Source of the DNA: Helicoverpa zea
Lineage: Eukaryota > Arthropoda > Insecta > Lepidoptera > Noctuidae
Length of the DNA stretch: 64,000 bases
Assembly: GCF_022581195.2 (NCBI RefSeq)
Contig: NC_061452.1
Coordinates: forward strand, 503,501-567,500
Direction: 5' to 3'
How positions within the stretch are numbered: the stretch's first letter is position 1; each line of letters opens with the position of its first letter. The position numbers were made by a program, and so were the translations under genes. Below are positions 35,401 through 50,400 of the stretch, in pieces. A model generated the notes under the pieces. It made no database searches. It saw nothing but the letters and a program-made list of their open reading frames with translations, and was not told the DNA's origin.

Positions 35401-38400
35401 TAAAAATAATTTTCTGTAATTTTCAAGACCTATTATTTTGAGGCTAAAGTCACGTTTATGATCTATAATATCTTAATTGTTTTTAAAAATCCAGGGTAAT
35501 AACCCTGAATACTGTATGGAATAGGAACTATTAATGCCACTGCAAAATAATCAATAACTTGCCTGTGTGTTGATGGGAACTACAGAAATATCAGTAACTT
35601 GCTATATCTACATTCACTCATAAGAAAATATAGTCCTGTCATTTAATCTGTGCTTTTGTATGTAAACTGTTATTGTTTACAAATAAGGTAAGTAAGTCTA
35701 GAGAAGCAAGCTAATTCTATGTTACTTTTAGACAAGAGAGGATTGTTATACATTTTAAATTCTTCATGCACACCTTCGTTAATCATTGGATTCTTTCAGG
35801 AAGCCAGGTTTTACAATTACTCTACAGTATTAAGAATAAACCACTGTCTCCTAATACCACTTGAATGATTAACTCCTGGACTAAACACAAAGTATTGTTT
35901 CATTAATAAGGTTATCAAAACAAAACATAATTTACTGCCTAACACGTGAGATTCAATTTTGATAAAATGAAGAATCTCATTATTTGAAAATATTTGTGTG
36001 ACATTCAGCTGTCACGTCAGATAATGTCAATAAATTGTTACCATTAAAAAAAGATGTCAATACTCTTTGGTACCAAGAAGTTTGTAAATCATAATTTGAA
36101 CTGAGGTATTATACATAGACTCTATACATTATTTCTTAATGTAATCTAAGCCATGAAGTAACTCTAGGAGTTACATTACTTCGTAACAGTTGAATGGTTG
36201 AGCAATATCAATAGCAATGACTTCATCAGAATTACTTTGAAATTGATTCATATTATAAAGGGACTGTCAAACAATGATGTGGTGGCCCATAACTTGTACA
36301 TATTGGGCCTTCTTGGATAATTATGTAATGTGAAGTATATCATTGGCTGTTCTTAAAACAAAAAACGTTTGTAGAAATCCTACTTACCTATAATTTTTTT
36401 TCCTATTGTATGACACAATATAACTGATTTTTATCTATAATGAAGGATATATGTAATTTAATTTTCCTCATTACAGATTTTTGTAATCAACCCATTTAAA
36501 TGAAATGATTATAATTAATGCATTACGAGGAAAAGCACAGGCCATGGATTTTATCAGCACGTACCGACAGACGCGTTTCCGTCGATACGGACAGATGGCG
36601 AAGTCCTTCAAAATGAACATCGCGCCGTTCCCTAAAGGGACGGGCAGTGATATACAACGTAGTTTTGGCATGAAAATAATAAGCTCACTCATTCCACATT
36701 AGGTACTTCGTGATTTGCCGACGAAAACCTATCTTTTGGGAATACCAAAAAATATTATTTTACAATATTTTTTGTTACCTGCAGTCGATCTTGGCCCGTT
36801 TTAACTTCCCCGATTGAGTCGTAAGTGGCGGAATGCGTGCGAGCGGCTATAAAAGGAGAGGAGGACACAATCGCGCCGATTAGACTCCGACGCCGTCATT
36901 CCAGTAGGCGAACACATCCTTGCAATATTACGAAAATATTTCTTCAATTAATATAAAACTCATATAATAGCTTACCATACGGCATTAATGCAACTGCACC
37001 TAAGTAAGGTATGCAGGTATTGCTAATGAGATACTTTCTCTGCTTACACTCGAGACCAGTTTTTGCAATAACAATAAATATGGAGTTTAATACCCTGGTT
37101 GTGTGTTTTGTTCTTATTTTGTGCAATGAATGAGTCGGAAAGGCTCCGCTTCGATTTTGCTCGGTTTGGGGTCGCTAAACCCACCGGCTGCTGACAGGAC
37201 TATTCTGCCGTATGAAATACTCATTTGAAAGTATGCAGGCAGGTCCCATTGAAAGCATTTGTAGCTATATAGTGTACGTACTTTAGTTAATGAATCAGTG
37301 CAGACAGAATAGGGGGCTTCAATAGTTCTTTTGTATAGTTTTATCAAAGAGTATGCAGGAAGTAGCAAATTGAAACAAATTAAGTTAATGACGAAAGCCC
37401 TCGTTGGAATCCTTTAAAAAATTAGAGAGATGTAAAGAGAGAAACTTTAAATCCTGGCGAGATCGCAAAATGTCGAAAACTTTATCGAATTAACAAATTG
37501 AAACGGTTGGAAATCAGGCAAACGAGTGGTAATTGAAGTAATGACATTACACGCTGCCGTGAATTTTGCAGATCGTTTCAACTATATAACTAGCAGAATG
37601 TAGTTTAAAGTTTATTCCATACTGCAGGGTTGGCTGAGCTGTGTGTACCGAATTTCTTGTTTAATTTCTGAATATTGAACAGTGTTGCGGAATAAGGCTT
37701 GAGAATTCCGCCGCGGGAACCTGCGTGTCATCGCCATTGTCTTCAGTTTTTGTGCAAGAAATATCAACCTACGTATTTTTTAGATCTCAGTTAAAATGAG
37801 TCTCTAATTTTAAACATTGTTTTAATTAAGTTATTTCCTCAACATACTGATGAGTTCGTTAAGCACTGTAATTTTCCCAACCGGTAAATGGTGACTTCAA
37901 CATTTTTTCCCTGAACAGTATTACGTGTGGTGTAACCTTTTGGGTCCTACTTGTAACGAAATTGTTTATTTCCAATGCCAAGGCAAACTGTCACTGATAA
38001 ATACATGATTTTATTTGCACTGGCTGATAAATATTCCCTTATCATAAGCGCCAGACTTGCATTTCTGATTCAATACATTATTATCAGTGTGCGACAAAAC
38101 TAGTAGAACTCCATATGACTGAATATCGATTGGGGGTAAATTGAAACCCTTGTTTTTATGTCCGATAGTTGAGCTATTACGCACAGGTATCTGCATTATT
38201 AATGAAGCCGCGTATTGTTATTGGGCAGGCTGTTGCACTGAGTCACCGGCCATTCGCGTCTGCATAGCCTACATTGCTCGCTATTGTTACGAGGTTCATT
38301 CGATTCCTTAGCAATCCAAGTTTTTTGCTCATAATTTTGCTGTCATCAGAAACGAATATTTTCTGTGAAGATGATTCTGCTGAGAAAAATGTAGTAACAC

Positions 38401-41400
38401 GGTCAAAGGAAAACACCCAGATGACGAACGCAAACAGTTGCAGAAAATGAGACAGGTATTAGTTTACCGCTATATTCCCACAGCCGAAAAGTTAAATTCA
38501 GTAGTGCAGTAATTAGATCTAGGAATTATTACTTTAACTTTATTTTAGAAATTATAATCTATTTCAGCTTAACAGTACTGAACGAAGCATTCATCAAATG
38601 CATTAAATCGTTTATTTAACTGGTCTGCTTGCAAAACTGGTTCACGTGCGAATAGCTGGCGGATCGCGTGGGGGTATATCGAAAAGCGGGATTATGAACG
38701 GCTTTATTTGTTCAGTTTCTGGGTCGTCGATCTTGGCTGACCTGTCTCGTTTCAACGAGAAAGTGAGTGCTCTTTTTACATGCAACCCATGTCTTGTCGG
38801 ATATCGCACTATGAGTACCTTGGCCACAATAACAGCTGTCGTTTTATTGTGTCAGTTAACTGCAATAAACATCGCAATGCCATAGATGTGAAGGCAATTA
38901 AATTAATAAAAAGCTCATGGCCACAGCACGATTGCTTGTAATAGGCGCTGTATCGGTAGACAGTCTGTCTTCACCCAGTTCAATGCACGATGAATTGCGA
39001 ACGCAAAAATAACACAAACGGAAACTAAAATGTGTCAAACATGAAGCGGTACGCGAAGACTTCTTGGAATAAATATAAACTCTACATTCAGAGCCTCTTC
39101 AAATTCCAATTAGAGCAAAACAATTATTTTGTGCTATTTTTGAGGAGTTTCGCTTCCATGTTTCAAAAGAATCTGGAATGACATTCACTACATGAGTACG
39201 GCATCCAAGTCTAGCAAAATAATGACTTCTTTTTAAAAGTTTCAAGATGCATTTACCCAAAGATGCATATATGTTGTACAAGAAGTAACAGAATATCAAG
39301 ATGATAAACAAAGTTTTAATAACTTACACCGTTCGTTATAAAGCAACAAACCAACGAGGAATCCTATTATTATGTAGAGCGAAGGAGGAAGACGGATGAG
39401 AGAATTACAGTAATAATAACAAGAGTACATGTTACAGTAATTCTGAGTAATGAACGTTAACTGTGTACCAATAAAAAGGTCACAGTGTCGATGTAACGAG
39501 CAGGATCTGCGTATTATTTATAGACAGACCAACACGCGGTTTTATTTATCTAGAGCCGCCCACCCGGCCGACTCCGGCCCGTCCACCAAATGCGACATCA
39601 CCTTAAAAAACTTTACGTTGCGATATGATTTATGTGTTCTCTTAATGTTTTAACAAGAGCACATATTTCAAGAACATTCTATGCTTCTATTTGGCATTTT
39701 GTAAGATAGCTGAATCATTCCCGCATTAATGTCTGAATGGTCCGTTCCAAATTAGCGAGTCTTTGCCCCGTTCGTTTACCCGATCGTTACAAACTGCTAA
39801 TTAAACGTTTCGTGTTAAACTGTAAACAAATAAGGCCTCTGTCTGTTTGTGTATTTTTACCTTAACAGAAGGTCTTAGCGGGTCGGATTCTTGCAAAATC
39901 CAGATTACTACGTGAAGTCCCGCCTGACCGCTTGGTGCGGGATCAGTTGAACTTGGAGCGCTGGCTTGTTGTGGAACATCAAAAGCAGTCACATAAAAGC
40001 TGTCGCAGAGGACAGACGCGCTGTCGCCCGCCTCTTGCCGGTTTTAGCCTGAAAAGGATACGTGTGTTTATTTCGGGAGTAAATCTTGTTGATCGCTTTT
40101 GGATGATTGCCGTGGACTTGGATGGTTACGTAAATTGTGGGAAGTGAGTGTACTTGGCTCGAGATTCATCGTTGAAAGCTCAAGTTTAATGTACTAAAGT
40201 TTTAGTTACTCCCGATGTCCCGAGTCTAAACAGCGATCAATTTCGAAAGATAACTCTATCTAGTCTACACCACATGTGCCGCAACCCCATTTTATAGATA
40301 GAAACGTGGTGACTGTTTACACGATAAACAAAGTTTCGGTTTTGTTTTTGTATCGATGTGTTTTACGAAGAGAAAAGTGTGTGCATCTGGGTTCCGTAAC
40401 CACGATGATATAACAAATGCATTAAAATTTATGGATTCCATTGCTGCTGGTGTTTCGCAAGTGTGACAGCGAACAAAAAGTGTCGTGGCAGAGGAGTATT
40501 ATAGAGCCTGCAAGCATGCTTCGGTTGCGATAAAGATGCAAGCCCCTCATGGATAGTGAGGGTAGACTGGTGTTTTGGAAGAGCGGTGTATGGGAGGGGG
40601 GAGCCCCCACTCTAAACTGCAACACCTGTAAGAAACGACGCGCCGACAGAATGAGTGCCAACGACACGCAACGCCCCCAGGGGTGAGTATCTGGGTAGCA
40701 ACCAACGAAAAATTAAGTAAAGAATGAATACTTCATGCTGAAATCTATGCTACCTTGCGTGAAGGCTGTTACAAATGCACAAATTACACGCACTATATCA
40801 CCCGGAAAGTACCTGTTGCTGTCCAGAAACATGAATTACGTGTATACTAACTATAGCAATACCTACTACTATGAAAAACACAAAAGCGGTGCCAACGTTT
40901 TTTTTTCATATGGAATTTTATAAAATCTACAAGCTATTGACAGTTTCCGTCATAGATTTTGACTGCTGTATAATTTTAAAATCGTACAAGCGCTGTTCTT
41001 ATTGTTTAAAACTCATTATGTATGACCGAACAATTGTGTGCACATCAGATCGGCAAGCACCACACAGTCTACACGGTTTGCTCCTTTCAAGCTTATTATT
41101 GGAATCAAAAATAAACATTGCAAACATTCTACGTCCACGTACAATAACATTCCTTCACTTGGCTTGCGAGTTCCTACAGATTTAGTCAACTTATCCGTAA
41201 TAGTCTCAAAGTTTCTCTACTTACTTGCAGGCGCAGTATAAGATTGAAAGACACAGCCATTGTTCGCTATATTTCAAAATGTTGTAATAAAAGCTGGCGC
41301 AGGTGTATTGTGTAGGATGCATAGCGTGCTATCTACCTTGAATGCCATCCTTATGTCACCTGCCATTACAGATTATTCTTGTTTATAGGCACTGTTTGCA

Positions 41401-44400
41401 AAGACCAGGTTTTATTTTCGAAAGATTGTCCGTACTCGAAAATGAAGACCCTCGAGATTACTCTGACAATTAAGTGAGATACTCGGAATACTAAGTCTGC
41501 ACACTGTTTGTACGTAAATAGATCGTTATTTTGATCAAATTCTCAGCATTGTGTACTTATTTTCGCCTTGTTGCATACAAGAGAAAATAATATTTGCATG
41601 AATCACCGCTCCCTTGCGAATAGGTCCGGGCTTCGGTTCGGAACCTGTTTTCCTTAAGCGGACTGCGGTCAATTTTTAATATCACACGTACGATACGGAT
41701 GCCTTAACTTACTGCTGGTTCAATATTGTTAATTGAGAACAATGGAACAAAGAGTAATCGTTGATTCATCTCCTTTTGTTTTGTCATTGCTAAGTTAGGT
41801 AAGAGTTGACCTTCTTTCGAACAGTCCTGATTAGATGGTCATTCTCATGATATCCTTTGTTTTATGTAACCAAATATATCCCAAGGATTTCTAACGGTTT
41901 TGGGTTGATTTAATTCTTTTATGAACTGCTACAAACTGGTTTCTATCTTAAACCAACATCCTATAGTCTACTTTTGAAAGGTTCGCAGAAGCAATTCTTT
42001 TAGAGGAGAAAGCAAACATGTCTACCTACCTTCCTTTATCCAGATTAGTGTCACCTCCGTTTTGCGTGCTTATTATGCATGAATTTTCATGTTATTACCA
42101 TTTTATCTCCGTTCGGCCCATAAAAGAAAACGGCTTGATATTATAAGGAATATATAAATTGATTATTTTGAATGCCTTGCCAGTTGTTGATGTGACAAGT
42201 TTTTGTAAAAGCCTTCTGTAACATACGAGAATGACATAATGAACTACAATATCAGGCTTTTCTACCAAAACAGAGTTGTGAAATGTTACTTACCTACTAT
42301 GATTTCTTAATCTGTTGTAATTCTTGTTCCATTCAATGGGTCTATTAGTTCTGATAAGTCGTAATCAATCATTGCCAGGAATTTATTTACATTCATTATT
42401 TGTACATCTGTATAAATATTGTGAGTGGCGTGAGTGTGATTGAGTGGTGTTGATTCGGATTGTGTAAATTAACTGCAGATTGAGTTACGTTCTCATTATA
42501 TTGACAATATTCGGAAACAACATTTTTCGATGATGGCAGAAATACATGGGCTCATAATTTAGACTGTGATTTAAGCTAGGAAGTGATTGTTGATGTTGTA
42601 ATGAAAATCATGATTTGTGACCAAAACCAAAGACCACAATAGTATTACAGATACAACGTACCCAAGAAGAAGAGAGAATAAAGTAGGAAGAAATATTTTC
42701 GAATAGCAAATGGAATGAACACGAAATGTAGGAAGAAATGAACATAGGCCAGGTTCCCACTACGCCGGACCGGCAGATCTGACGCGCCGGTAAATCTGCC
42801 GGAAGAGCTAGTGGCTGTACAATTTATATGAAGCTATTCACATTATCCCGGGTCCGGCATTTTTGCGGGGCCCGGCATTTTTACCGAGCGTTTTGTCACT
42901 ACGAATTGCCGGCAGAACGACCGGGCCAAATATTTGTTCTGGGCAAATACATTGTCTGAAACTTGTATCTCGTACTCTTATGTCTAGTCGTCCCAGTAAA
43001 TCGTCAAAAGTGGTTGCTGTCATTCGAAAATAATTGAAGAACTTTCATTCGTCTCTTCTAAGTTTACCCATTAGTGTTCCAAGTGAAAATCTTTCCCGTA
43101 AAATAGGGTGTACCCAATGTTTTCTTTTATTTTGCCTTCTATTAAGATACCACCACAACACAACAATTTCGTCGTCCATTTTACGCGCACGCAGGTCCAA
43201 ATTCAACTGAGGTACTGTCTGAATTTCTTCCGGTATCCGATGTAATGTGAACACTCTGTCCGGTGTCCGGTTTTCGGCAGATCTGCCGATCCGGCGCAGT
43301 GGGAACCTGGCCATACCAGTGTAACAGGGCTTACCCTCGTTTCGTCACTGAACTCAGGTATTTGGCCGGTATCCATGTTTCAATACTTTCCTCAATTCTA
43401 ATGTTAGCATGCGCACACGCATAATTATACGGAATTTATTAGCTATCTTTAATTTTTATGTAGGACATTTCAGTGACTTGTGTTGTTGACAAGGAAATAT
43501 TGGTAAACATAGCCTTTCGTGTCACTTACCGACTAACGATCTTTTATTTGTATCAGAGGTCATTAGGCCCGTAGCAGTGATTCCATTCCAGTGTTACTAC
43601 GGAGTTCCCAGAATGAACAAAACTCCAATTATCTCTCTTGATTTAGGCTACAACGAAACAAGTCTTATCTGCGCTCAGCTTCGATTTAACTTAAATGTAA
43701 CCACGACTTTAAAGGTCGTGTTATAGGTGTAGCTAAACGGAATATCTTAGGATATGCAAAACAGGCAGTAGTATGACCCGCATCGATTGTATTCGCATAT
43801 GGGGCAGGCGGATATAGTTAATCAGGTGTTACTTACTCACCGTAGTAAATGCTTGGCATACTTATTCATGTGACGTCGTGGCACTTCCCGTGTTTGTTGT
43901 TCTACGGTGTCCTGGATGTGTTCTAGAAAATATGTTACGGGATAGGGTATAATAATTTACCGTTTCTGGAATACTAAGCTTTGAAGGGCTGATTACAAAA
44001 GGTATTTCGGAATTTCCCGGTATTTTCAATTTTTTTATTATCTTCAGCTACATTCCACAGGTTCTACGAAGTTGAAAAGTCAAGCTTTTTGCAAAGTGGA
44101 ACAGTAATAACTAGTACTTTCACCTTTAATGAAGCCTGCGTTAATGGAGTATATAATACCTACAAGGATAATTTTCGTTGAAGAAAGAAGTCCACTATTG
44201 GACGTGTATTTTTCACTAGGTACCTTTATTAAATCCTAGGATCCTTGTGGGAAGCCATTCATGCTTGGCGACTGGACTGATGATCCGCCCATTGTAAAGG
44301 AAATGTAAGGGTTTTAGGAAGTACTGTAACTATAAATTATTGCTCCTCATTCATATGACCAAGTTGGCTTGCTTATATTTTTTGTACGTCATTCCTCCAG

Positions 44401-47400
44401 GTGTTGGCAGTATTCAGTCGCGTCATAAAGTCGGAATGCCAGTGTGCACCCATAAATCTTCACAATGCATTATAATTAGCGTGGGTTGCATGTCGCGGGT
44501 TTTATTTTAATGACTTCGGGTCGTTTTCGGGTGGAAGGTGTATTAGGTATATCGATTGTCTTTTCCAGGAAAATAAATCGTGACTTGGTAACCTTCTTGA
44601 AAACCCTGCGGTTTATAAGTTAATTGCTGACATGCGGGCATTCACGTCTGTTATCTTTTGTTAATTAGATGTCGAAAGTATTGATTCACCAGAATTAACC
44701 AATTAGAGTTACAAGTTTGAATTTGGTAATTCTAGATACTTTCTTATCACTTCTCAGTATTTAGAGAGAGATTTTTGTCGTAATGTGGCTCAAACACAAT
44801 TATAAACTAAATAAACCATTTGTGTAAAATCTTGTCATTACACTGATGATTTTCTAAATGATCATATAATAAACATGATGTCATGTATGTAAAAATATTT
44901 ATAGTAACGTGTCCGCTTGTACAGTCACGGTTCAGATAGTATACAAGCTAACTATGATTTTAATGAAATCATTAAGTATTCTCTTGATGGGATTACGGAA
45001 ACTTTAGAATAAAACCTGACCACTTTATATTATGTAGTTCTCCTAAGTAGTTATAGGTATACAACTTCTGGTCTATAGAAATTTCATATTATTTCATATT
45101 TTTCACATAGTTCTAGCATTCATATTCAGGTCCCTGGAATTACCTAGAGCCCACTTGGACGCGAAACGGAATTCTTGGGAAACCTATTCTCGGCCGAGTA
45201 TTACAGGGCAAAATGTCTATGACGGTCTGTTGACCTTTAAATATTGAATAAACTGGCTATTTCCGTCTGAACATCTTGTTTTACTATTTCTTCTCCGTGA
45301 TATTTTAGGTTTTCAAGCGTTTCTTCTTGTTTATGAGCCGTCAAAGCTGAAATATTAGTCTTTATATTTGTATTTACAATGGCACGCTTTCAGTAATATT
45401 TTGGTTTCCTTCCTTCCTTTGTTTATTGTGGTTCTCCTCATTCTATTTTGATGTGTCATTCAGTGCCTCTGATTTAGGAAATTACCTATTTCCCTCTAAG
45501 CGAACACCACCTATATTGGGCTATTTTGAAAAACAAACCATATCTGGTAGATAATACCCTTGTATGAAGTGTAACTCATGATATATTCTACGTAATAGTT
45601 TTAGGGGCAACTCATCAGCGTAGGAGGGGTCACACCCATGTTTGATAAAAGTTCGTTAACTCCGCGTCGATTGTGGCGCTACAATAGTTTTTATTTAGTT
45701 ATTAACTTGTGGGACACGTATTGATAAGTGGGTAACTCAATAAAGATATAAGTAATGAATCTAGTAATAATTTGTCGATGCTGTCTCTGATATTTCTGAA
45801 CTTTGGCCTCAGATTGTCCTGGATATACATATTTGTGTACCTAAGTATTATGTACGATGACTAAGTAGGTTCTAATTTATACAGTTATGTTTGGAGCTAA
45901 CGATATTATCATAGGCTCATAAAATAATATTTATGCATCAAAATTGAGAGGATATCCTTTCACAAAACATTTTCTACACAAAAAATATTATTTTTGGGCC
46001 AAAGATGTCCCATTAATATGTATAAATATGATCAAGATAACACATGATATGTCTTTTTGTTTCAGCGAGCTTAAGAAGCTCTCTGAGGAGAGCTTGACGC
46101 GGCAGCCGGAGGAGGTGTTCGACATCATATGCAAGCTCGGCGAGGGCTCATATGGCAGCGTCTATAAGGTGACCACTTAGATTTCTCTTCTGTATACTTA
46201 ACAAGTCTTTTAAAATATTAGCCTTCTAGTCATCGCGGCAGTAGTACCAAATTGTTATATTAAAACTTGGGCCGGAACTCTTCTTGGAAAGGGTATTCAG
46301 ATAAATCGTCTGATACACGTTAATGTTGATTACAATGTTAACTCCATAAGCAGTTCAATTCAGCCTGGAATGTAAACTGTAACCTAGCGACGTAACGAAA
46401 AACGGACGTAAGTACCTCACTTTTATCAAAGCTTAATATCTACCCAAAGAAAAAGATTTAATTAAACTTAAAAGAGGTTCTGACAAAGAACTATGTAAGT
46501 AGCCCAGAAACTAATCAAAGTTTCCTGAAATTGGTAGGGAAGTACACTAATTAGACAGTAGTTCCTGTTAAACTGTTCAAAGTTAATTACAAGAAGACAG
46601 TTAGCCTTCTAACCGAGTACATACTTACACTAGGAATTATAAAGAAGTATATAGCAGTAGGTATAAAGTAAGAGATCATTCAAGTAATCCTATTACTAAG
46701 TCGTTATAATATGGACATGTCAAGTGTTCAAGAAACCGTAGCAATGCACTTTCTATGTGGATGCAACAATGACCGAAGCCACGAAAATTAACCAAAGCTT
46801 GAAATATTCCTTATTTTAGATCCATTAATTTATGTGAAATTGTGACTAATTAGAAAAACGTTTGACCGGTAAATGCATTTTATTTTCTTTTCTTTCATTT
46901 ACAACCAAAAACAAAACATGCAGCAAAGTTAGTAAACGCTAATTTATTACGTTTTATTGTCTCCCCGGGTATTTCTTAAAGCTCGTAAGGACGCTGGCTA
47001 ATAGTACCTAATAGGTGAAGGACCTTTTAACAAAATTAGTGGAGCGCTCATTAGTAACCACAAAGTGTCTCAGGGCTATGCCGGAATCCCCTCGGTCACT
47101 CCTAAAGTGAAATACCCGAAAAAATACGAATCAGGAAAGCACAAACTTCTTTTAGACATATCAGTAGCTTATTTATTTTGTGATTGCGCTATGTTGGTAG
47201 ATCTTATTCATAAAATCAGAACATACTCCTGCCCATTTTCGAAAAAAAACTTTATAAACTTGTCTAAATCTCGTTCCAGGCGTTACACAAAGAAAGCGGT
47301 CAGGTCCTGGCGATAAAGCAGGTGCCCGTCGACACAGACCTCCAGGAGATCATCAAAGAGATCTCCATCATGCAGCAGTGCGACAGCCCCTACGTCGTCA

Positions 47401-50400
47401 AGTATTACGGCAGTTACTTCAAGAACACAGACCTATGGGTGAGGCAATCAGAGGTCACAATTTGTTTAGTAAGTGGACACAACGGACGTTTCTACATTGT
47501 ATGTTTGTTTGTTTTTCTTTTTATTTGCAATATCTTGTTTAGATAGTCCTGTCTTGGTTGATTGATTAAGGAATTTTGTGAAAGACTGGCCTAAAACCTC
47601 AATGGTTTCCGTGCTTGAAAATAAGCTGGCCAGATCTATAACGTCCGTTAAGTTTTCTGAATCATAACATTGCCTTTACTTTAAGAAATTAAATCTTTTC
47701 TATATCTAAATTAATACTATTCCAAACTAAGTAACTTGTAAACGAATTTCATCCTACCATCTCCACATTCATACCCTCCAATATCCATATTAATAAAATA
47801 CCTAGCGGGACATTAATTAACCTTATTCGCTTATACTTGGGAAAACTGTCGTGGCTTCAATTAACGAAAACTATTTATCAAGTGTCACCGTTAATTGGGC
47901 GGCGGACAGGCGTCAGACAGACTTTTAATTTGCAAAATTTCAAGGCTGTAGCTAGCTTGGGGTAGATATACATCCGTACCTAAGTTTTTATTTAGTTATC
48001 AGGAGCATTTTTTTTTTGTTTATTTTTGCGGCTTCCTTGTGTTGTATTCTTTTAACCAGAAATGATGGTCAAAAAGTCTCCAGCTCACTTTGCAAACTGA
48101 GATAATTATTATTGTGCTCTTTATTATTTTTTCACGCATTTTCATTTCACCACACATTTTCGATACCTCCAAAACATCATCCCATAACTCCTTGCAAAAA
48201 TTCCAGATCGTAATGGAATACTGCGGCGCTGGTTCCGTATCAGACATAATGAGGCTTCGTAAGAAGACGTTGTCTGAAGACGAGATAGCCACGATCCTGT
48301 GTGACACATTGAAGGGGCTGGAGTACTTGCACAGGCGGCGGAAGATACACAGGGACATCAAGGCTGGGAATATATTGCTGAACACGGAAGGACACGCGAA
48401 GTTAGCGGATTTTGGTGTAGCAGGACAGTTGACGGTGAGATGAATGTTTGTGTAGTTCTTCAAGGCTCGATTAGGTAATCTATATTTTTAAGGCTTGCAA
48501 AGCGCTAGCTAATTATAGAATAGTGACAAAAATAAACCTGATATAAAGTCACATGCAGAGCGATACGTATATGTCTAAATATTTTTTGGAAGATTTTGAG
48601 TTATTACACCCATAAAAATAACTGGTTATTATAATATAATTGCCTTTCCTTGTTAAATGTCCCAATTTAGGCAGCATTCAATCTTCGATTTATTTTCTCT
48701 ACATACCTTCTATCTCCAAATTCCAGGACACAATGGCGAAACGCAACACAGTAATAGGAACTCCATTCTGGATGGCTCCCGAAGTGATCCAGGAGATCGG
48801 GTACGACTGCGTGGCGGATATCTGGTCCCTCGGCATCACGGCGCTGGAGATGGCAGAGGGCAAACCCCCGTATGGGGATATACATCCCATGCGAGCGATA
48901 TTCATGATACCTACTAAACCTCCGCCTTCGTTTAGGTGAGTTATATATAATATTATATAAGAAATGAAAAATAATATATTTTTAACATTTTCCGCACTGG
49001 CTACTTGCCTTGCTGAACAGCAGTTATAGACACTATTGAATATTGCCTATTATTTTCGCTAATTTCTCGTATTCTTCTTACTTATGGATATGCATCAATA
49101 GTAGTGCAGTCGCTCCTTATAAAACACTGGTACTCAGCTGTATCCGGTTAGACTGGACGCCGTCCCCAATATAATTGGAAAAAGGATCCGGAGATGATGA
49201 TCAATAATAGTTTAATTTATTGTTATTCTATTACGCCAGAGTTTATTACAATGCCATGATATTCTATCAGTGTAAAACCGTAACACAACACGTAACCGCA
49301 CAGTAATGAATAATTGTTATAAACTTGCAGAGAGCCAGACCAATGGTCTCCAGAGTTCATAGACTTCGTGAGCCAGTGCTTAGTGAAGAACCCGGAGGAG
49401 CGAGCCACCGCCGAGTACCTGTTAACACATGAGTTTATAGGTATGTCAATATCTACCTTATAACTGTGTAGTAAGGTTCAATTTACATAACATTATACGG
49501 CATTATGATCAATTTACTACAATATTTGCGTTTTTAACACGCTGATATTATAAGCTTCACTTGTAACTATGTCAGAAAACCTTGGAATCTTAACTTGATC
49601 CACTTCCCGGTCTTCGATTAGGGTGAAATTTTGAACACGCTGTTCTGATGACGTGCTTTTTTTAGTTTTCTAAACTATATTTTTTTTTTATCTTGTCGTC
49701 ATTGTTTTTTATACAACTTATTTTTCTTGTAACTTAAGTTTATCTTTCCTTTCTTTTTAACCGACTTAAAAAAGGGAGGTTTCTATGTTTTTTTTGTTTC
49801 TGACGTTCTGGCGTTATGTGACCGTAGCGTCTGACGCAGGCAACGCGAAGCACCCCAGCATCCTCAGCACGATGATAGCGGAGGCGCGGGAGATCAGGGA
49901 GAGTCAGGTCTTCAGGAACGCGCAGCATCACACCAATAATGCTAAGACTTTTTCTGCGGTGAGTTTCTTATAGTACTTATAATGAGTTCTGCAATATTTT
50001 TTTTTGTAAAACTTTGCAGTTTTGTGTTGGGCAAAGGTAACTCTTTCGAATTATTACATTTAATGTCGTACATTTTATGATGATGAACTAAACCTGATAG
50101 ACTAGAGAGCATTTTCAATAGCAAAAAGTTTTCTTTAAATGCAAACAAAATCTTAGAACTATATCAAGCTATACTCATAAATGTATAAATATTTTTTGCA
50201 GGGCGAGGGTTACGAAGACGCGACAATGAAGCAGCGAGGGGACGGTACTCTGGTGCCGTCGAGAGACGCCACGGCAGACCTGGCTGCAGACCTCGGCACT
50301 ATGGTCATCAACGAGCCTGATGCTGATCTCGCTACTATGAAACGTTAGTATTCATCTACTATGTACTTGCTTTTGTAATTTCAAAGGTGAGAGAAACAAA

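Noticed and set aside
36505..36702. Plus ORF of 65 codons (MIIINALRGKAQAMDF...)
   Set aside because: Short and unrecognised; the opposite strand is also open. Not enough to call a gene.
36773..37080. Possible solo LTR with TGTTA...TAACA ends, TATAAAAGG and AATAAA
   Set aside because: No matching target duplication at either side and no second LTR nearby.
38646..38885. Plus ORF of 79 codons in hpo intron 1
   Set aside because: No homology recognised, no splice context, and an overlapping ORF on the other strand of similar length.
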